NCBI RefSeq assembly: GCF_026805545.1
Contig: NZ_JAPRFR010000001.1
Span: 248,001-312,000 of the forward strand
Length of the DNA: 64,000 nucleotides
Direction of reading: 5' to 3'
Source of the DNA: Aerococcus kribbianus
GTDB lineage: Bacteria > Bacillota > Bacilli > Lactobacillales > Aerococcaceae
Shown: positions 45,099 to 54,260 of the stretch, one piece after another
Layout of the letters: each line of letters begins with the position of its first letter
How positions within the stretch are numbered: position 1 is the first letter of the stretch
Translations under genes and position numbers: made by a program
Notes under the pieces: generated by a model
The model's database searches: none
What the model saw: the letters and a program-made list of their open reading frames with translations, nothing else
What the model was told of the DNA's origin: nothing

Positions 45099-46385
45099 TT
45101 ATTTCATTTTTTCGTAAATTTTGCTGAAATCAGCCGTTAGATCTTCAAATGAGAAGCTTTCTTGTTTCCCTGAACTCATATTTTTCACTTGAATTTGGTT
45201 GTCAGTAATTTCTTGGTCACCAATCGTAATGACCAAGTCGGCCCCAAGTTTATCGGCTTCCTTGAATTGCTTTTTAGCTTTACGGTCGAAGAAGTCTCGA
45301 TCACAAGAAAAACCGGCATGACGAACGCGCTGAGTGATTTGCGTGGCGTATTTTGAGGCTTCCTCACCAAAATTAACCACATAAACATCTAAAGGATGGC
45401 TTTCCGGCAAGTCAACACCTTGGGCTTGCATCAATAAAATCAACCGTTCAATCCCAATTGCAAAACCAAAGCCAGGCACTGACTGTTTGCCATCAGATAG
45501 CTCATTCACTAAACCATCATAGTTACCGCCACCAACAATCGTGCTTTGAGCACCAAAATCTTTGGCGTCAGTCATAATTTCAAAAATAGTTTCTTGGTAA
45601 TAATCCAAGCCACGCACCATATTGGCATCAATTTCAAAAGGAATTTTTAAACGTGTTAAAAGTTCTTGAACCAATTGGAAGCGTTCTTTGGAGTCTTCTG
45701 ACAAGGCGTCTAAAATACTTGGCGCCCCTTCAACAATTTCGATATCTTTAGGATCCTTACTATCTAATACTCGCAGAGGATTTTGGTGAAGACGCGTTTG
45801 AGAATCCTCACTAAGTTGGTCATAATATGGTTCTAAGTAATCAATTAAGGCCTGGCGATAAGTTTGACGACTTTCTTCACTGCCAAGAGAATTAATCACT
45901 AACTTATAATTGCTGACACCTAATGCTTGGAGAATATCGATAGCCAAGGCAATAGTTTCAACATCAGTTGCCGCATTTTCACCACCAAATACCTCAACAC
46001 CGAGTTGGTTGAATTGGCGTTGACGTCCACTTTGCGGCCGCTCATAACGAAACATTGGTCCCATGTAGTAAACCTTATAAGGCTTAACTTCTTCAGGGGC
46101 ATAGAGTTTATTTTCCACAAAGGCACGGGCAATTGGTGCTGTGCCTTCTGGTTTTAGAGCGATATGACGGTCACCCTTGTCATAAAAGTCATACATTTCC
46201 TTGGTGATTACATCAGTCGTTTCACCAACCCCACGTGAAAAGAGCTCAAAACTCTCAAACATTGGTGTCCGAATTTCAAAGAAACGATAATTATGCAAAA
46301 TTTCTCGAGCAGTTGACTCAATATATTGCCAAATTTCTACTTGACCGGGTAAGATATCGGCAGTTCCTTTAGGTTTTTGAATCAT
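45099..46385 (-). CDS. hisS: Histidyl-tRNA synthetase
   Basis: Class II synthetase of 428 residues. [10 protein letters not shown] at the N-terminus, motif 2 [21 protein letters not shown] (about 111-131), the histidine motif [14 protein letters not shown] written here as MVRGLDYY, and motif 3 [11 protein letters not shown]; the C-terminal HGTP anticodon domain is complete. AGGAA precedes the ATG. First gene of hisS-aspS. Confidence 0.97.
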   Translation of the reverse strand: MIQKPKGTADILPGQVEIWQYIESTAREILHNYRFFEIRTPMFESFELFSRGVGETTDVITKEMYDFYDKGDRHIALKPEGTAPIARAFVENKLYAPEEVKPYKVYYMGPMFRYERPQSGRQRQFNQLGVEVFGGENAATDVETIALAIDILQALGVSNYKLVINSLGSEESRQTYRQALIDYLEPYYDQLSEDSQTRLHQNPLRVLDSKDPKDIEIVEGAPSILDALSEDSKERFQLVQELLTRLKIPFEIDANMVRGLDYYQETIFEIMTDAKDFGAQSTIVGGGNYDGLVNELSDGKQSVPGFGFAIGIERLILLMQAQGVDLPESHPLDVYVVNFGEEASKYATQITQRVRHAGFSCDRDFFDRKAKKQFKEADKLGADLVITIGDQEITDNQIQVKNMSSGKQESFSFEDLTADFSKIYEKMK

Positions 46386-46404
46386 GGCATTTCCTCCATT
46401 CTAT

Positions 46405-46628
46405 AAAAAAAGTCCTCATTCCAATACTAACATTAGAATAAGGACGAATTAATCGTGGTACCACCTTAGTTTCAGCCGAAGCTGCTAAGCACTTAACGCG
46501 TGTCACGGGTTAGCTTTCACTAACCACCTCTAGAGCGTCAGATACATCATCCCTTTTAGATCCTTACACCAACTAATCCTCGCTTAGAAAAACAATGATA
46601 ATCTCTCTCTATTAACGGTTTTTTATCT
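46405..46628 (-). promoter_or_regulatory. T-box leader of hisS-aspS
   Basis: The T-box core AAGGTGGTACCACG is read on the minus strand at 46454-46467. The terminator follows: GTCCTTATTC pairs with GGAATGAGGAC around a 12-base loop and runs into TTTTTTT (46405-46444). In the stem I region CTGACGCTC (near 46534-46542) offers GAC, an Asp codon, as the best specifier candidate, although hisS is the first gene. A His CAC codon in a suitable loop is not evident. Confidence 0.88.
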
Positions 46629-46634
46629 GTTTAT

Positions 46635-46663
46635 AGATTATAATAAAGTAAAAAACTTGTCAA
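46635..46663 (-). promoter_or_regulatory. Promoter of the hisS T-box transcript
   Basis: On the minus strand: -35 TTGACA (46658-46663) with TAATCT (46635-46640) at 17 bases, or TATAAT (46637-46642) at 15 bases. Confidence 0.65.
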
Positions 46664-46734
46664 GAAAAGAATCTGTTATTGCACTTCACCTGCTTTATCG
46701 GTAAACTTTAATAAGATAAGGAGCGAAGAAACTT

Positions 46735-48090
46735 ATGCTGGAAAAATGGCAAGCTGAATTTAAACGTTACAAATCACTATATTTTATTTATTTACTTATT
46801 TTTTTGCTTTGCCTTGGCAGTATGGCCTTTTTTGTCTACAAGGATAATCAAGCGACCAGTCGAAAATTGACCATGGAAGTAGTCAACATGCGTCAAGGAC
46901 CTGGCGTTACCTATGATATCGAACGGCAATTGACCAAAGATACGCCCTATCAAATCATGCGTGAAGAAAATGATTGGTATTATGTAAAATTAAAAGATAA
47001 TTCCACTGGATGGCTGCCTAAATGGTTGGTTAACCCGCAAGCCTTTGCTGAAACCTCATCCTTTATCGCCACTGTATTAGCCGATTCTGCTCCAATATAC
47101 GAAGACAATACGGTTGATTCCAAGCAAATTGCTGAAGCGCAAAAACATCAAAAGTTCCAAATTCTTCACCAAATCGATGGTTGGGTACAAATCCAAACAG
47201 ACCAGGGAACGGCGTGGATTAGTCAAGATACCATCGAAATTACCCCTGGTACCATGTCTGAAGGAGCGGTGATTACTAGTCGCATGCAAGATTTACAAGA
47301 CGACCTGCTTGCTGACGGCCAATATTCTGTCGTTCCGACAGCTGAAGGGGTCAATATCCGTCAAGCACCAGAACCAGGGGCAGAAATTATCGGCAAAACA
47401 GCTGAAGAAGATGTATTAACTTATTTAGGCCAAGAAGATGCTTATTACCATGTTCAACTAGCAGATGGTCAAGAAGGTTATATCGCCAACTGGTTGGCAG
47501 ATTCCAATGCCACAGCCATGGCAGATTTGGCTAATCAAATGGAAGAAACCAGTACACTTAGCAACCAAGTCATTGTCTTAGACCCAGGACATGGTGGTGA
47601 TGACCCTGGTGCCATGAACGATACTATCAACGAAAAATCTGTTACCCTTAAAACAGCCCACGCCGTTAAAGATAAGTTAGAAGCAGCCGGTGCGACAGTT
47701 TATTTAACTCGTGAAGACGACTCTACAGTTGAACTTGGTGAGCGGGTCGAAATATCTAAGCGCACTGGGGCGGATGCTTTCATCAGCCTCCATTTCGACG
47801 CCTATGATTCAATTTCGGCCTCTGGGACATCAACCTATTACTATGATGATGGATCCGTCCCTCTCGCCCAAGCAGTCCAAGCTCAACTTCTCGAACAATT
47901 ACCACTGTCTTCTAATGGAATCCGTTTTGGGGACTTCCAAGTCACCCGGGAGAATCCAGCGCCTTCACTCTTGTTAGAGCTCGGCTACATGTCTAACCCA
48001 TCTGATGTTAAAACCTTCACTCAAGATGATTACTACCAAGATGTCGCTGAGGCCGTTTACGATGGTTTAGTGGTTTACTTCCAAAAATAA
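46735..48090 (+). CDS. N-acetylmuramoyl-L-alanine amidase with three SH3b repeats
   Basis: Secreted or membrane-tethered wall hydrolase. One N-terminal hydrophobic helix (about 16-35) with no cleavage site evident. Three SH3b-type wall-binding repeats follow: VNMRQGPGVTYDI (about 46-58), a degenerate second one (about 110-170), and VNIRQAPEPGAEIIG (about 204-218). The C-terminal Amidase_3 domain shows VIVLDPGHGGDDPGA (zinc His), EKSVTLK (zinc Glu), SLHFDA (zinc His) and LLELGYMSNPSD (catalytic Glu). 451 residues. Divergent from hisS; its stop codon is followed directly by a palindromic repeat. Confidence 0.92.
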   Translation: MLEKWQAEFKRYKSLYFIYLLIFLLCLGSMAFFVYKDNQATSRKLTMEVVNMRQGPGVTYDIERQLTKDTPYQIMREENDWYYVKLKDNSTGWLPKWLVNPQAFAETSSFIATVLADSAPIYEDNTVDSKQIAEAQKHQKFQILHQIDGWVQIQTDQGTAWISQDTIEITPGTMSEGAVITSRMQDLQDDLLADGQYSVVPTAEGVNIRQAPEPGAEIIGKTAEEDVLTYLGQEDAYYHVQLADGQEGYIANWLADSNATAMADLANQMEETSTLSNQVIVLDPGHGGDDPGAMNDTINEKSVTLKTAHAVKDKLEAAGATVYLTREDDSTVELGERVEISKRTGADAFISLHFDAYDSISASGTSTYYYDDGSVPLAQAVQAQLLEQLPLSSNGIRFGDFQVTRENPAPSLLLELGYMSNPSDVKTFTQDDYYQDVAEAVYDGLVVYFQK

Positions 48091-48190
48091 AGGATGCGAT
48101 AAGAACAGAAGCCTTGGACCAAAAGACTGCAGATAGCAATTAGCTGGTTAAGTCTTTTAGGAAAGGCATGTTTGCCCTTCTCCTCAAAGG
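48091..48190 (+). repeat. Third copy of the long palindromic repeat, starting at the amidase stop
   Basis: Begins right after the amidase TAA with AGGATGCGATAAGAACAG, matching the aspS-adjacent unit, and has the inner arms GCCTT/AAGGC and AAAAGACT/AGTCTTTT (48130-48172 region). The outer arm is decayed. Its orientation relative to the upstream gene is the same as for unit A. Confidence 0.7.
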
Positions 48191-48217
48191 CTTACTAGGA
48201 AATGAATATTCATATAA

Positions 48218-48256
48218 TATGAAGAGGCTGGGAGTTTATCCCAGCCTCTTTGCTTT
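48218..48256. terminator. Terminator between the amidase gene and dtd
   Basis: AGAGGCTGGGA and TCCCAGCCTCT form an 11-pair stem around a short loop, with TTTGC on the plus side. On the minus strand it ends the relA-dtd transcript. Confidence 0.75.
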
Positions 48257-48268
48257 ATCTCATACTGT

Positions 48269-48715
48269 TTATTCATTGGAATCTAAAATAATCGTCACGG
48301 GGCCATCATTGATAAGACTAACTTGCATATCAGCACCAAATTCTCCCGTTTTAACTTCAATGTCATAGTCTTCATTAAGTTTTTGATTTAATAACTGATA
48401 GAGTCGATCACCATGGTCGGGTTTGGCCGCATCAATAAAACTTGGTCGGTTTCCCTTACGTGTTCTTGCATATAGGGTAAATTGGGAAATCGATAATATT
48501 TCGCCACCCACCTGCTTGATATCTAAGTTCAATTTATCATCTTCATCAGAAAAAATGCGCATTTTCGCAATCTTTTTGGCCATATAGTCCACAGTTTCTT
48601 CAGTGTCGTCATCATGAACACCTACTAATAGCATAAAGCCCTTTTTTATAGCAGCTTTTTCTTCCTTAGCAATACTTACACTAGCTTCATTTACTCTTTG
48701 AATAATAACGCGCAT
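48269..48715 (-). CDS. dtd: D-aminoacyl-tRNA deacylase
   Basis: Hydrolyses D-amino acids mischarged on tRNA. MRVIIQRVNEASV start, the catalytic SISQFTLYA (about 77-85) and the cross-dimer Gly-cisPro motif seen as NDGPVTIIL near the C-terminus (about 136-144). 148 residues, normal. It follows relA by 8 bases, the usual Firmicute order. Confidence 0.95.
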   Translation of the reverse strand: MRVIIQRVNEASVSIAKEEKAAIKKGFMLLVGVHDDDTEETVDYMAKKIAKMRIFSDEDDKLNLDIKQVGGEILSISQFTLYARTRKGNRPSFIDAAKPDHGDRLYQLLNQKLNEDYDIEVKTGEFGADMQVSLINDGPVTIILDSNE

Positions 48716-48723
48716 AATGCCTC

Positions 48724-50967
48724 CTAAGATTCTGTTCGATAGACTTCATAAATATCAGGGATATTATTAATTTTATCAATAATTTTATCTAATTGGTTGA
48801 TATTCTGAATTAATACTTTCAATTTCAACTTAACAGTCGATGATTCGTGAGATACATTACCATTAATATTGGTAATTTTTTGGGTTAAAGGGGTAATAAC
48901 TTGTAGAACCTCATTCAATAACCCTGACCGATCAAAGGCAATGACTTCAATTTCTACTTCATAAGTCATATCCGGGTCTTGGGCAGCCGTATCCTCCCAA
49001 TCGACTTCAATCAAGCGATCTTGGATTTCAGGTGATAACTTAACATTATTACAGTCGCGACGGTGGACAGAGACCCCCCGTCCTTTGGTGATATAACCCA
49101 CAATATCATCACCCGGTAAAGGATTACAACAATGAGCCAAACGAATCAAGAGGTTATTTGCTCCCTCAACAATGACCCCATTTTTATGACGAACGGTCAT
49201 TTTTTGGGTCTTGCTTTTTTCTTTGTCGTGTTTTTCTGAATTTTCCTTGAGACTCATTTCAACGGAAACTTGTCGTTGTTCTTCTAACTTTTTCTTTCTT
49301 TCCTTTTCGGTGATTCGGTTGGCCACTGCGGTCGTCGATAACTCACCAAATCCAACGGCAGCAAATAAATCTTCACTGGCGGAGAAGTTGAAACGCGCTA
49401 AAAGTGCTTCTTCCATTTCTTTGCTATAAAGCTCTTTAAAAGAAAAACCTAATTCATCAACCGCATGTTCAACCATTTGCCGGCCCTTTTCAATATTTTC
49501 ATCACGGACTTGTAGTTTAAAGAAGCGCTTGATTTTATTGCGGGCCCGACTAGTCGTAACCAAGTTAATCCAATCGCGACTAGGACCAGTAGAATTCTTT
49601 GATGTTAATATTTCGACAATATCCCCTGTTTTCAATTGATAGTTAAGGGGTTCAATCCGGTTATTGACTTTGGCTCCCACTGTTTTATTCCCTACTTCAG
49701 AGTGAATGGAGTAGGCAAAGTCAAGTGGACCCGACCCAGCTGGTAATTCAGTCACATCACCTTTAGGGGTGAAAACATAGACCTTGTCTTTGAAGATGTC
49801 TTCCTTGACACTCTGCATAAAATCAGTAGCATCATTGGATTCGTTTTGTAGTTCTTCAATTTGATTAAACCAATCCAATTGTGGCTGTAAGGGATTGTCT
49901 TTGACCTTAGAGTGGTCACCCAATTTATAAGCCCAATGAGCAGCTACCCCATATTCGGCTACCTCATGCATTTCAAAGGTTCGAATCTGAATTTCTACTG
50001 GCATGCCGAAATCTCCCATCACTGTAGTATGTAATGACTGGTAGAGGTTGGCTTTTGGCATGGCAATATAATCCTTGAAACGACCTGGCATGGGTTTCCA
50101 ATTGGTGTGAATGATACCTAAAACGGCATAACAATCACGCACTGAATCTACTACAACCCGAATAGCCAAGAGATCATAAATTTGGCTAAAGTCCTTGTTT
50201 TGGTCTTTCATCTTCCGATAGATAGAATAAATATGTTTAGGACGGCCATAAATCTCAAAGTCATCACTAACCACTTCAGCGACGTGTCGTTTCAATTCCT
50301 CAATGGTGTTATTAATATAACGGTCACGCTCATTACGTTTGGAATCAATTAACTGTACAATACTATAGTAAGCTTCAGGATCAATATACCGCAGTGCAAT
50401 GTCTTCTAATTCCCACTTAATTTGCGAAATCCCTAGGCGATCTGCCAAGGGAGCGTATATCTCCAAAGTTTCCTTGGAAATACTGACTTGTTTTTCTGGA
50501 CGGTGGTATTTCAAAGTCCGCATATTATGTAGCCGGTCCGCTAATTTAACCATAATAACTCGCAGATCATTGGCCATAGCTAAAAGCATTTTTCGGTGGT
50601 TTTCCGCTAATTGTTCTTCGTGAGACTTAAACTTGAACTTACCTAATTTAGTGACCCCATCGACCAATTGAGCAATGGTGGGTGAGAAATGATAGGCAAT
50701 ATCATCGAGAGAAATACCAGTATCTTCAACCACATCATGCAAAAAACCAGTCGCTACTGTATCTGAGTCCATTTGTAACTCCGCTAGAATACCCGCAACT
50801 TGAACTGGGTGCATGAAATAAGGTTCTCCTGATTTACGCATCTGATCACGATGGGCACGCTCAGCAAAATTACTGGCTTTGATAACAATAGCCAAACGCT
50901 CCTTGTTCATATAGTCGCGACACTTGTTAATAACATCCATTTTGCTATAATCTTTATTTTTTGGCAT
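48724..50967 (-). CDS. relA: Bifunctional (p)ppGpp synthetase/hydrolase
   Basis: Stringent-response enzyme. HD hydrolase domain with FAERAHRDQMRKSGEPYFMHP and LHDVVEDT (about 50-95), synthetase domain with RFKDYIAMPKANLYQSLHT, then TGS (about 395-455), helical, zinc-finger-like HCCNPLPGDDIVGYI and C-terminal ACT (about 670-745). Hydrolase residues look intact, so it should both make and degrade the alarmone. The frame opens 48 bases earlier, but GAGGGG sits before the ATG at 50965-50967, giving 747 residues. It is in the operon DUF3013-prmA-rsmE-relA-dtd. Confidence 0.95.
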   Translation of the reverse strand: MPKNKDYSKMDVINKCRDYMNKERLAIVIKASNFAERAHRDQMRKSGEPYFMHPVQVAGILAELQMDSDTVATGFLHDVVEDTGISLDDIAYHFSPTIAQLVDGVTKLGKFKFKSHEEQLAENHRKMLLAMANDLRVIMVKLADRLHNMRTLKYHRPEKQVSISKETLEIYAPLADRLGISQIKWELEDIALRYIDPEAYYSIVQLIDSKRNERDRYINNTIEELKRHVAEVVSDDFEIYGRPKHIYSIYRKMKDQNKDFSQIYDLLAIRVVVDSVRDCYAVLGIIHTNWKPMPGRFKDYIAMPKANLYQSLHTTVMGDFGMPVEIQIRTFEMHEVAEYGVAAHWAYKLGDHSKVKDNPLQPQLDWFNQIEELQNESNDATDFMQSVKEDIFKDKVYVFTPKGDVTELPAGSGPLDFAYSIHSEVGNKTVGAKVNNRIEPLNYQLKTGDIVEILTSKNSTGPSRDWINLVTTSRARNKIKRFFKLQVRDENIEKGRQMVEHAVDELGFSFKELYSKEMEEALLARFNFSASEDLFAAVGFGELSTTAVANRITEKERKKKLEEQRQVSVEMSLKENSEKHDKEKSKTQKMTVRHKNGVIVEGANNLLIRLAHCCNPLPGDDIVGYITKGRGVSVHRRDCNNVKLSPEIQDRLIEVDWEDTAAQDPDMTYEVEIEVIAFDRSGLLNEVLQVITPLTQKITNINGNVSHESSTVKLKLKVLIQNINQLDKIIDKINNIPDIYEVYRTES

Positions 50968-51048
50968 ATTGTCACCCCTCTCTATTATCTTTCTTTCCAT
51001 TATAGCACGAATCATATATTAGACAAAAAACATAGTGCTAGCAGTAAT

Positions 51049-51804
51049 TTAAAGCTCCAACTCATAAGACAAAGCCGTTAAGGCATACAATGGTGCTGTT
51101 TCGGCCCGTAAAATACGTGGTCCTAAACTACATAACTTGACATGGCTTCCAGCTTGGATTAAACACGCCACTTCATCTGGATGAATCCCTCCTTCTGGTC
51201 CAAAGAAGAAAGCAAGATGTTGACCAGCTTGCACTGCCTTCAAACTTTCCTTGAGTTGGCCATGTTGGCCAGCCTTGGCTGTTTCTTCAAAGGCAATTAA
51301 AAGACCATCATAAGCTTGAAGTGATTTTGCCACCTGGTCCACCGTCATTAAGTCAAGCACTTGAGGAATGACTGTACGATGGGACTGCTCAGCTGCTTGT
51401 TGGCAAATTTTTTGTAACCGGCTAATTTTTTTGCCAGCTTTCTGTGAAGTCCATTTAGTAATGGCATAGCGACTGGCTACCGGAACAATATAGTCCACCC
51501 CTAATTCAGTTGTTTTTTGCGCAATTAAATCAAACTTGTCTCCCTTGGGTAAACACACGAAGAGGGTCGTTGTCACTGGAAGTTCTTTGTTTTCTTCAAC
51601 TCGCCTTAACAAGCGTGCTTGGAGCATTTTGTCGTCTATTCGGTTGATTTCAGCAACATAGGCCACTTGATTGCCCCCAACCAAATAAATTTCTTGGCCA
51701 CTTTGCATCCGCATAACCCGAGAAACATGGTGGAATATCTCTCCCTCTAGAGTTACGCTTTGTCCTTCAGAAAGTAAATCTTCTTCAACAAAATAACGTT
51801 GCAT
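51049..51804 (-). CDS. rsmE: 16S rRNA (uracil1498-N3)-methyltransferase
   Basis: SPOUT-fold methyltransferase of 251 residues: N-terminal PUA-like domain (MQRYFVEEDLL, HVSRVMRMQSG) and the knot with FFFGPEGGIHPDEV (about 195-208) and SLGPRILRAETAPLYAL. It begins 3 bases after prmA. Confidence 0.94.
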   Translation of the reverse strand: MQRYFVEEDLLSEGQSVTLEGEIFHHVSRVMRMQSGQEIYLVGGNQVAYVAEINRIDDKMLQARLLRRVEENKELPVTTTLFVCLPKGDKFDLIAQKTTELGVDYIVPVASRYAITKWTSQKAGKKISRLQKICQQAAEQSHRTVIPQVLDLMTVDQVAKSLQAYDGLLIAFEETAKAGQHGQLKESLKAVQAGQHLAFFFGPEGGIHPDEVACLIQAGSHVKLCSLGPRILRAETAPLYALTALSYELEL

Positions 51805-51807
51805 CCG

Positions 51808-52755
51808 CTAGGCCCCCTTTATCGCCTTGATAGCGTACCAATCGCCTTTTTGAATAAGTAAATCGACTTGAAAATTTTGATCATTTAAGGCAACTTTGAT
51901 GGTGTCTAGCTGATCATAATAAATGCCAGATAAGAGCAAGATGCCCTGAGCTTTGAGATTCGCATAAGCTTGAGGAATCAAAGGAAGTAATATATCGGCC
52001 AAAATATTAGCCGTAATCAAGTCAACCTGTTTAGTGATACCAGTTAGCTTATCGTTATAGGCGACATTGACTTGGTCCATATCAGTGTTGAGTTGGATAT
52101 TGGCCTTGGCCGTGGTAATTACCGATTCATCATATTCATAAGCATCTACTGATTCGGCCCCTAATTTTTTAGCCGCAATCGCTAATATTCCTGATCCAGT
52201 CCCTACATCAATAACTTTCATTCCTTGGCGTATGGATGCTTCCATTAATAGTAAAATCAATGCGGTGGTGGGATGAGAACCCGTTCCAAAAGCCATTCCC
52301 GGATCAAGATAAATGCAGGTCTCTAAATCAATATTCGGCAAATAATCTTCCCAGACTGGTACAATACTCAAATATCGGCTGATTTGAATGGGATGATAGT
52401 AGTCCTTCCATTTGTTTTCCCATTCATCGCTCTGAATTTTTTCATAACGCATGGTATAAACAGTAATGGGATCATCGGTAAGGCTTTGATTATAAGTCGT
52501 AATATAGTCTTGTAATTCTGCTATAATTCCATCCATAGCTGCGTCTTCTGCAAAATACCCGAGAACTAAAGGATGATCCGCATAATCATCTTCTGGCAAG
52601 TCGCCAATAATGGTACCGTAACCATCATCTGGCAGTTGGGTGAAGTCTGATTTGTCCTTGATTGACACCCCAGTTGAGCCTAATAGCCAAAGATATTCAC
52701 TAATCATTTCCACTGCTTGGTGATCCGTTTCAATCCATAATTCAATCCAATCCAA
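51808..52755 (-). CDS. prmA: Ribosomal protein L11 methyltransferase
   Basis: SAM-dependent methyltransferase that modifies L11. SAM motif I VIDVGTGSGILAIAAKKLGA (about 180-199), motif around DLITANILADILLPL, and the N-terminal L11-recognition domain. 315 residues. It starts 2 bases after the preceding gene. Confidence 0.95.
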   Translation of the reverse strand: MDWIELWIETDHQAVEMISEYLWLLGSTGVSIKDKSDFTQLPDDGYGTIIGDLPEDDYADHPLVLGYFAEDAAMDGIIAELQDYITTYNQSLTDDPITVYTMRYEKIQSDEWENKWKDYYHPIQISRYLSIVPVWEDYLPNIDLETCIYLDPGMAFGTGSHPTTALILLLMEASIRQGMKVIDVGTGSGILAIAAKKLGAESVDAYEYDESVITTAKANIQLNTDMDQVNVAYNDKLTGITKQVDLITANILADILLPLIPQAYANLKAQGILLLSGIYYDQLDTIKVALNDQNFQVDLLIQKGDWYAIKAIKGA

Positions 52756-52757
52756 GC

Positions 52758-53186
52758 TTAACCCTCCAATCCAAGCAAGCCATAATCATAACGATCTAAT
52801 GATTTACGGGTAGCAATAATCGATTCTAAAGATTTATTGGGCCAAGTTAGGTCGACTGTTAGCCGCTTGCCAGCCTCTAATTCCTGAATTTGTGTCCCTA
52901 AACGGTGGCTCAATTCCCGCATCCCCAATAATAAGGCCTCTAAATAGCCTTTTTCCGTTTTGTCGGCTTGATTAAATAAGGGCAAGATAATCTTTTTCGG
53001 TGTTTCCACCACTTGGTCAACAAGACCATCTAAGTGAAAAATCAGCTCATAATAACCGGAATCCACCACGGGTAAGTATATTTTGATGAAAACACTCTGT
53101 ATATCTTCATGAACAATGATTTGCCAAGGGTAATTTGTGTCATAATGTTTTAATTCTGCTTGTAAGTAAGTGATAATATCTGTCAT
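52758..53186 (-). CDS. Conserved protein upstream of prmA, probably DUF3013
   Basis: 142 residues, acidic, no transmembrane segment or recognisable catalytic motif. In many Lactobacillales a DUF3013 protein of similar size lies directly before prmA, and the end of this one (SLDRYDYG) and its mixed helix/strand pattern are compatible, so I assign it by position rather than by clear motif. Function unknown. GGTG precedes the ATG. Confidence 0.65.
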   Translation of the reverse strand: MTDIITYLQAELKHYDTNYPWQIIVHEDIQSVFIKIYLPVVDSGYYELIFHLDGLVDQVVETPKKIILPLFNQADKTEKGYLEALLLGMRELSHRLGTQIQELEAGKRLTVDLTWPNKSLESIIATRKSLDRYDYGLLGLEG

Positions 53187-53371
53187 GGTATCCCACCTTT
53201 TCTATTTATTATACATGATTTTGTGAGTAAGCTCCCCTTAAAATAATGAAAAAAGCCGACAAATATCTGTACTCAATTATAAGGAAATTCTTCTTAGCCC
53301 TAAACCCTAAAGAAATCATTAAGGGCCAATAATTCTAATCGCTTTTACCGACAGATAACAATAAAATATGC

Positions 53372-53377
53372 TATAAT
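53372..53377 (+). promoter_or_regulatory. Extended -10 promoter of gpsB
   Basis: TATAAT preceded by TGC forms an extended -10, 33 bases upstream of the gpsB start; the -35 is poor. The rest of the gap back to 53187 shows no other structure. Confidence 0.55.
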
Positions 53378-53409
53378 TGGGAGTAGATTATTATTAATGG
53401 GGTGTAGTG

Positions 53410-53787
53410 ATGGCTGAACGTAACTTAACAACCAAAGATATCCTACAAAAGCAGTTTAAACCTGCTCTTAGAGGATTTAACACAGAGGAAGTCGATGAAT
53501 TCTTAGATCTAATTATTCGTGACTATGAATCTTATGAAAAAGAACTTGCTTATCTTCGTAATGAAGTCGATCGTTTGAAGCACCAATCAAGTAGTCAACG
53601 TAGCAATAAGACCACTAATGAAGGCAAGGAAAAATCCAGTGCTAGTGCTAATGTAGGTACCACAAATTACGATATTCTACGTCGCCTATCCAAATTAGAG
53701 AAAGCCGTCTTTGGCAACCAAAGCCGGTCTCAAGCACGTGATAACGATGACTCAGAAGACAATGATACTGTTGTTTACGAAAAATAA
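53410..53787 (+). CDS. gpsB: Cell division protein GpsB
   Basis: DivIVA-like adaptor coordinating septal and peripheral wall synthesis. The N-terminal membrane-binding domain reads LTTKDILQKQFKPALRGFNTEEVDEFLDLI (about 5-34), then a coiled coil to about 65, a Ser/Asn/Lys-rich linker, and a C-terminal conserved motif NYDILRRLSKLEKAVFG (about 85-101) used for trimerisation. GGGGTG lies 5 bases before the ATG at 53410. 125 residues. It directly precedes rnpB, a conserved pairing. Confidence 0.94.
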   Translation: MAERNLTTKDILQKQFKPALRGFNTEEVDEFLDLIIRDYESYEKELAYLRNEVDRLKHQSSSQRSNKTTNEGKEKSSASANVGTTNYDILRRLSKLEKAVFGNQSRSQARDNDDSEDNDTVVYEK

Positions 53788-53823
53788 TCCCCCTTTTTCA
53801 TAGATTTATGGTATCATGTAATA

Positions 53824-54192
53824 ATGTAAATTTCAGGTAATCGCGGGTAAAGTTATTTTACCTGAGGAAAGTCCATGCTCACACAAGCTGAGATGCTTGT
53901 AGTGTTCGTGTCTAGCGAAATCATAAGCTAGAGCCATGACGGCAGTTAAAAAAGCTAAGGCCTTTAGGCTATGCTTGAGTCAACTTGAAAGTGCCACAGA
54001 GACGATCTAAATATGAAAGTATTTAGCTGGAACGCGGTAAACCCCTCGAGTGAGCAACCCAAACTTTGGTCGGGGCGTTTGTCTTAAGGAATTCAACTAA
54101 AAGACAAGCTGTTTAACAGAGATAGATGATTACCAAACTTAGTATGATCCTGCATACTAAGGGAACAGAACATGGCTTATCGAAATTTACAT
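53824..54192 (+). ncRNA. rnpB: RNase P RNA, Bacillus type (class B)
   Basis: The ends pair as P1: ATGTAAATTTC (53824-53834) with GAAATTTACAT (54182-54192). The universal core is present: GAGGAAAGTCCATGC near the 5' end (P4/CR-I), CCACAGAGACGA in the middle and GGGAACAGAACATGGCTTAT near the 3' end (CR-V). The order of helices fits the class B form of Firmicutes. It provides the catalytic RNA for tRNA 5' maturation. Length about 369 bases. Confidence 0.95.
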
Positions 54193-54198
54193 CAGGTA

Positions 54199-54227
54199 AG
54201 GTTGGACCGTGTTCCAACCTTTTTTTA
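54199..54227 (+). terminator. Terminator of rnpB
   Basis: AGGTTGGA (54199-54206) pairs with TCCAACCT (54213-54220), followed by TTTTTTT. Confidence 0.9.
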
Positions 54228-54260
54228 TAATTAAAAACACAAAATAAATGGGAGGTTTCT

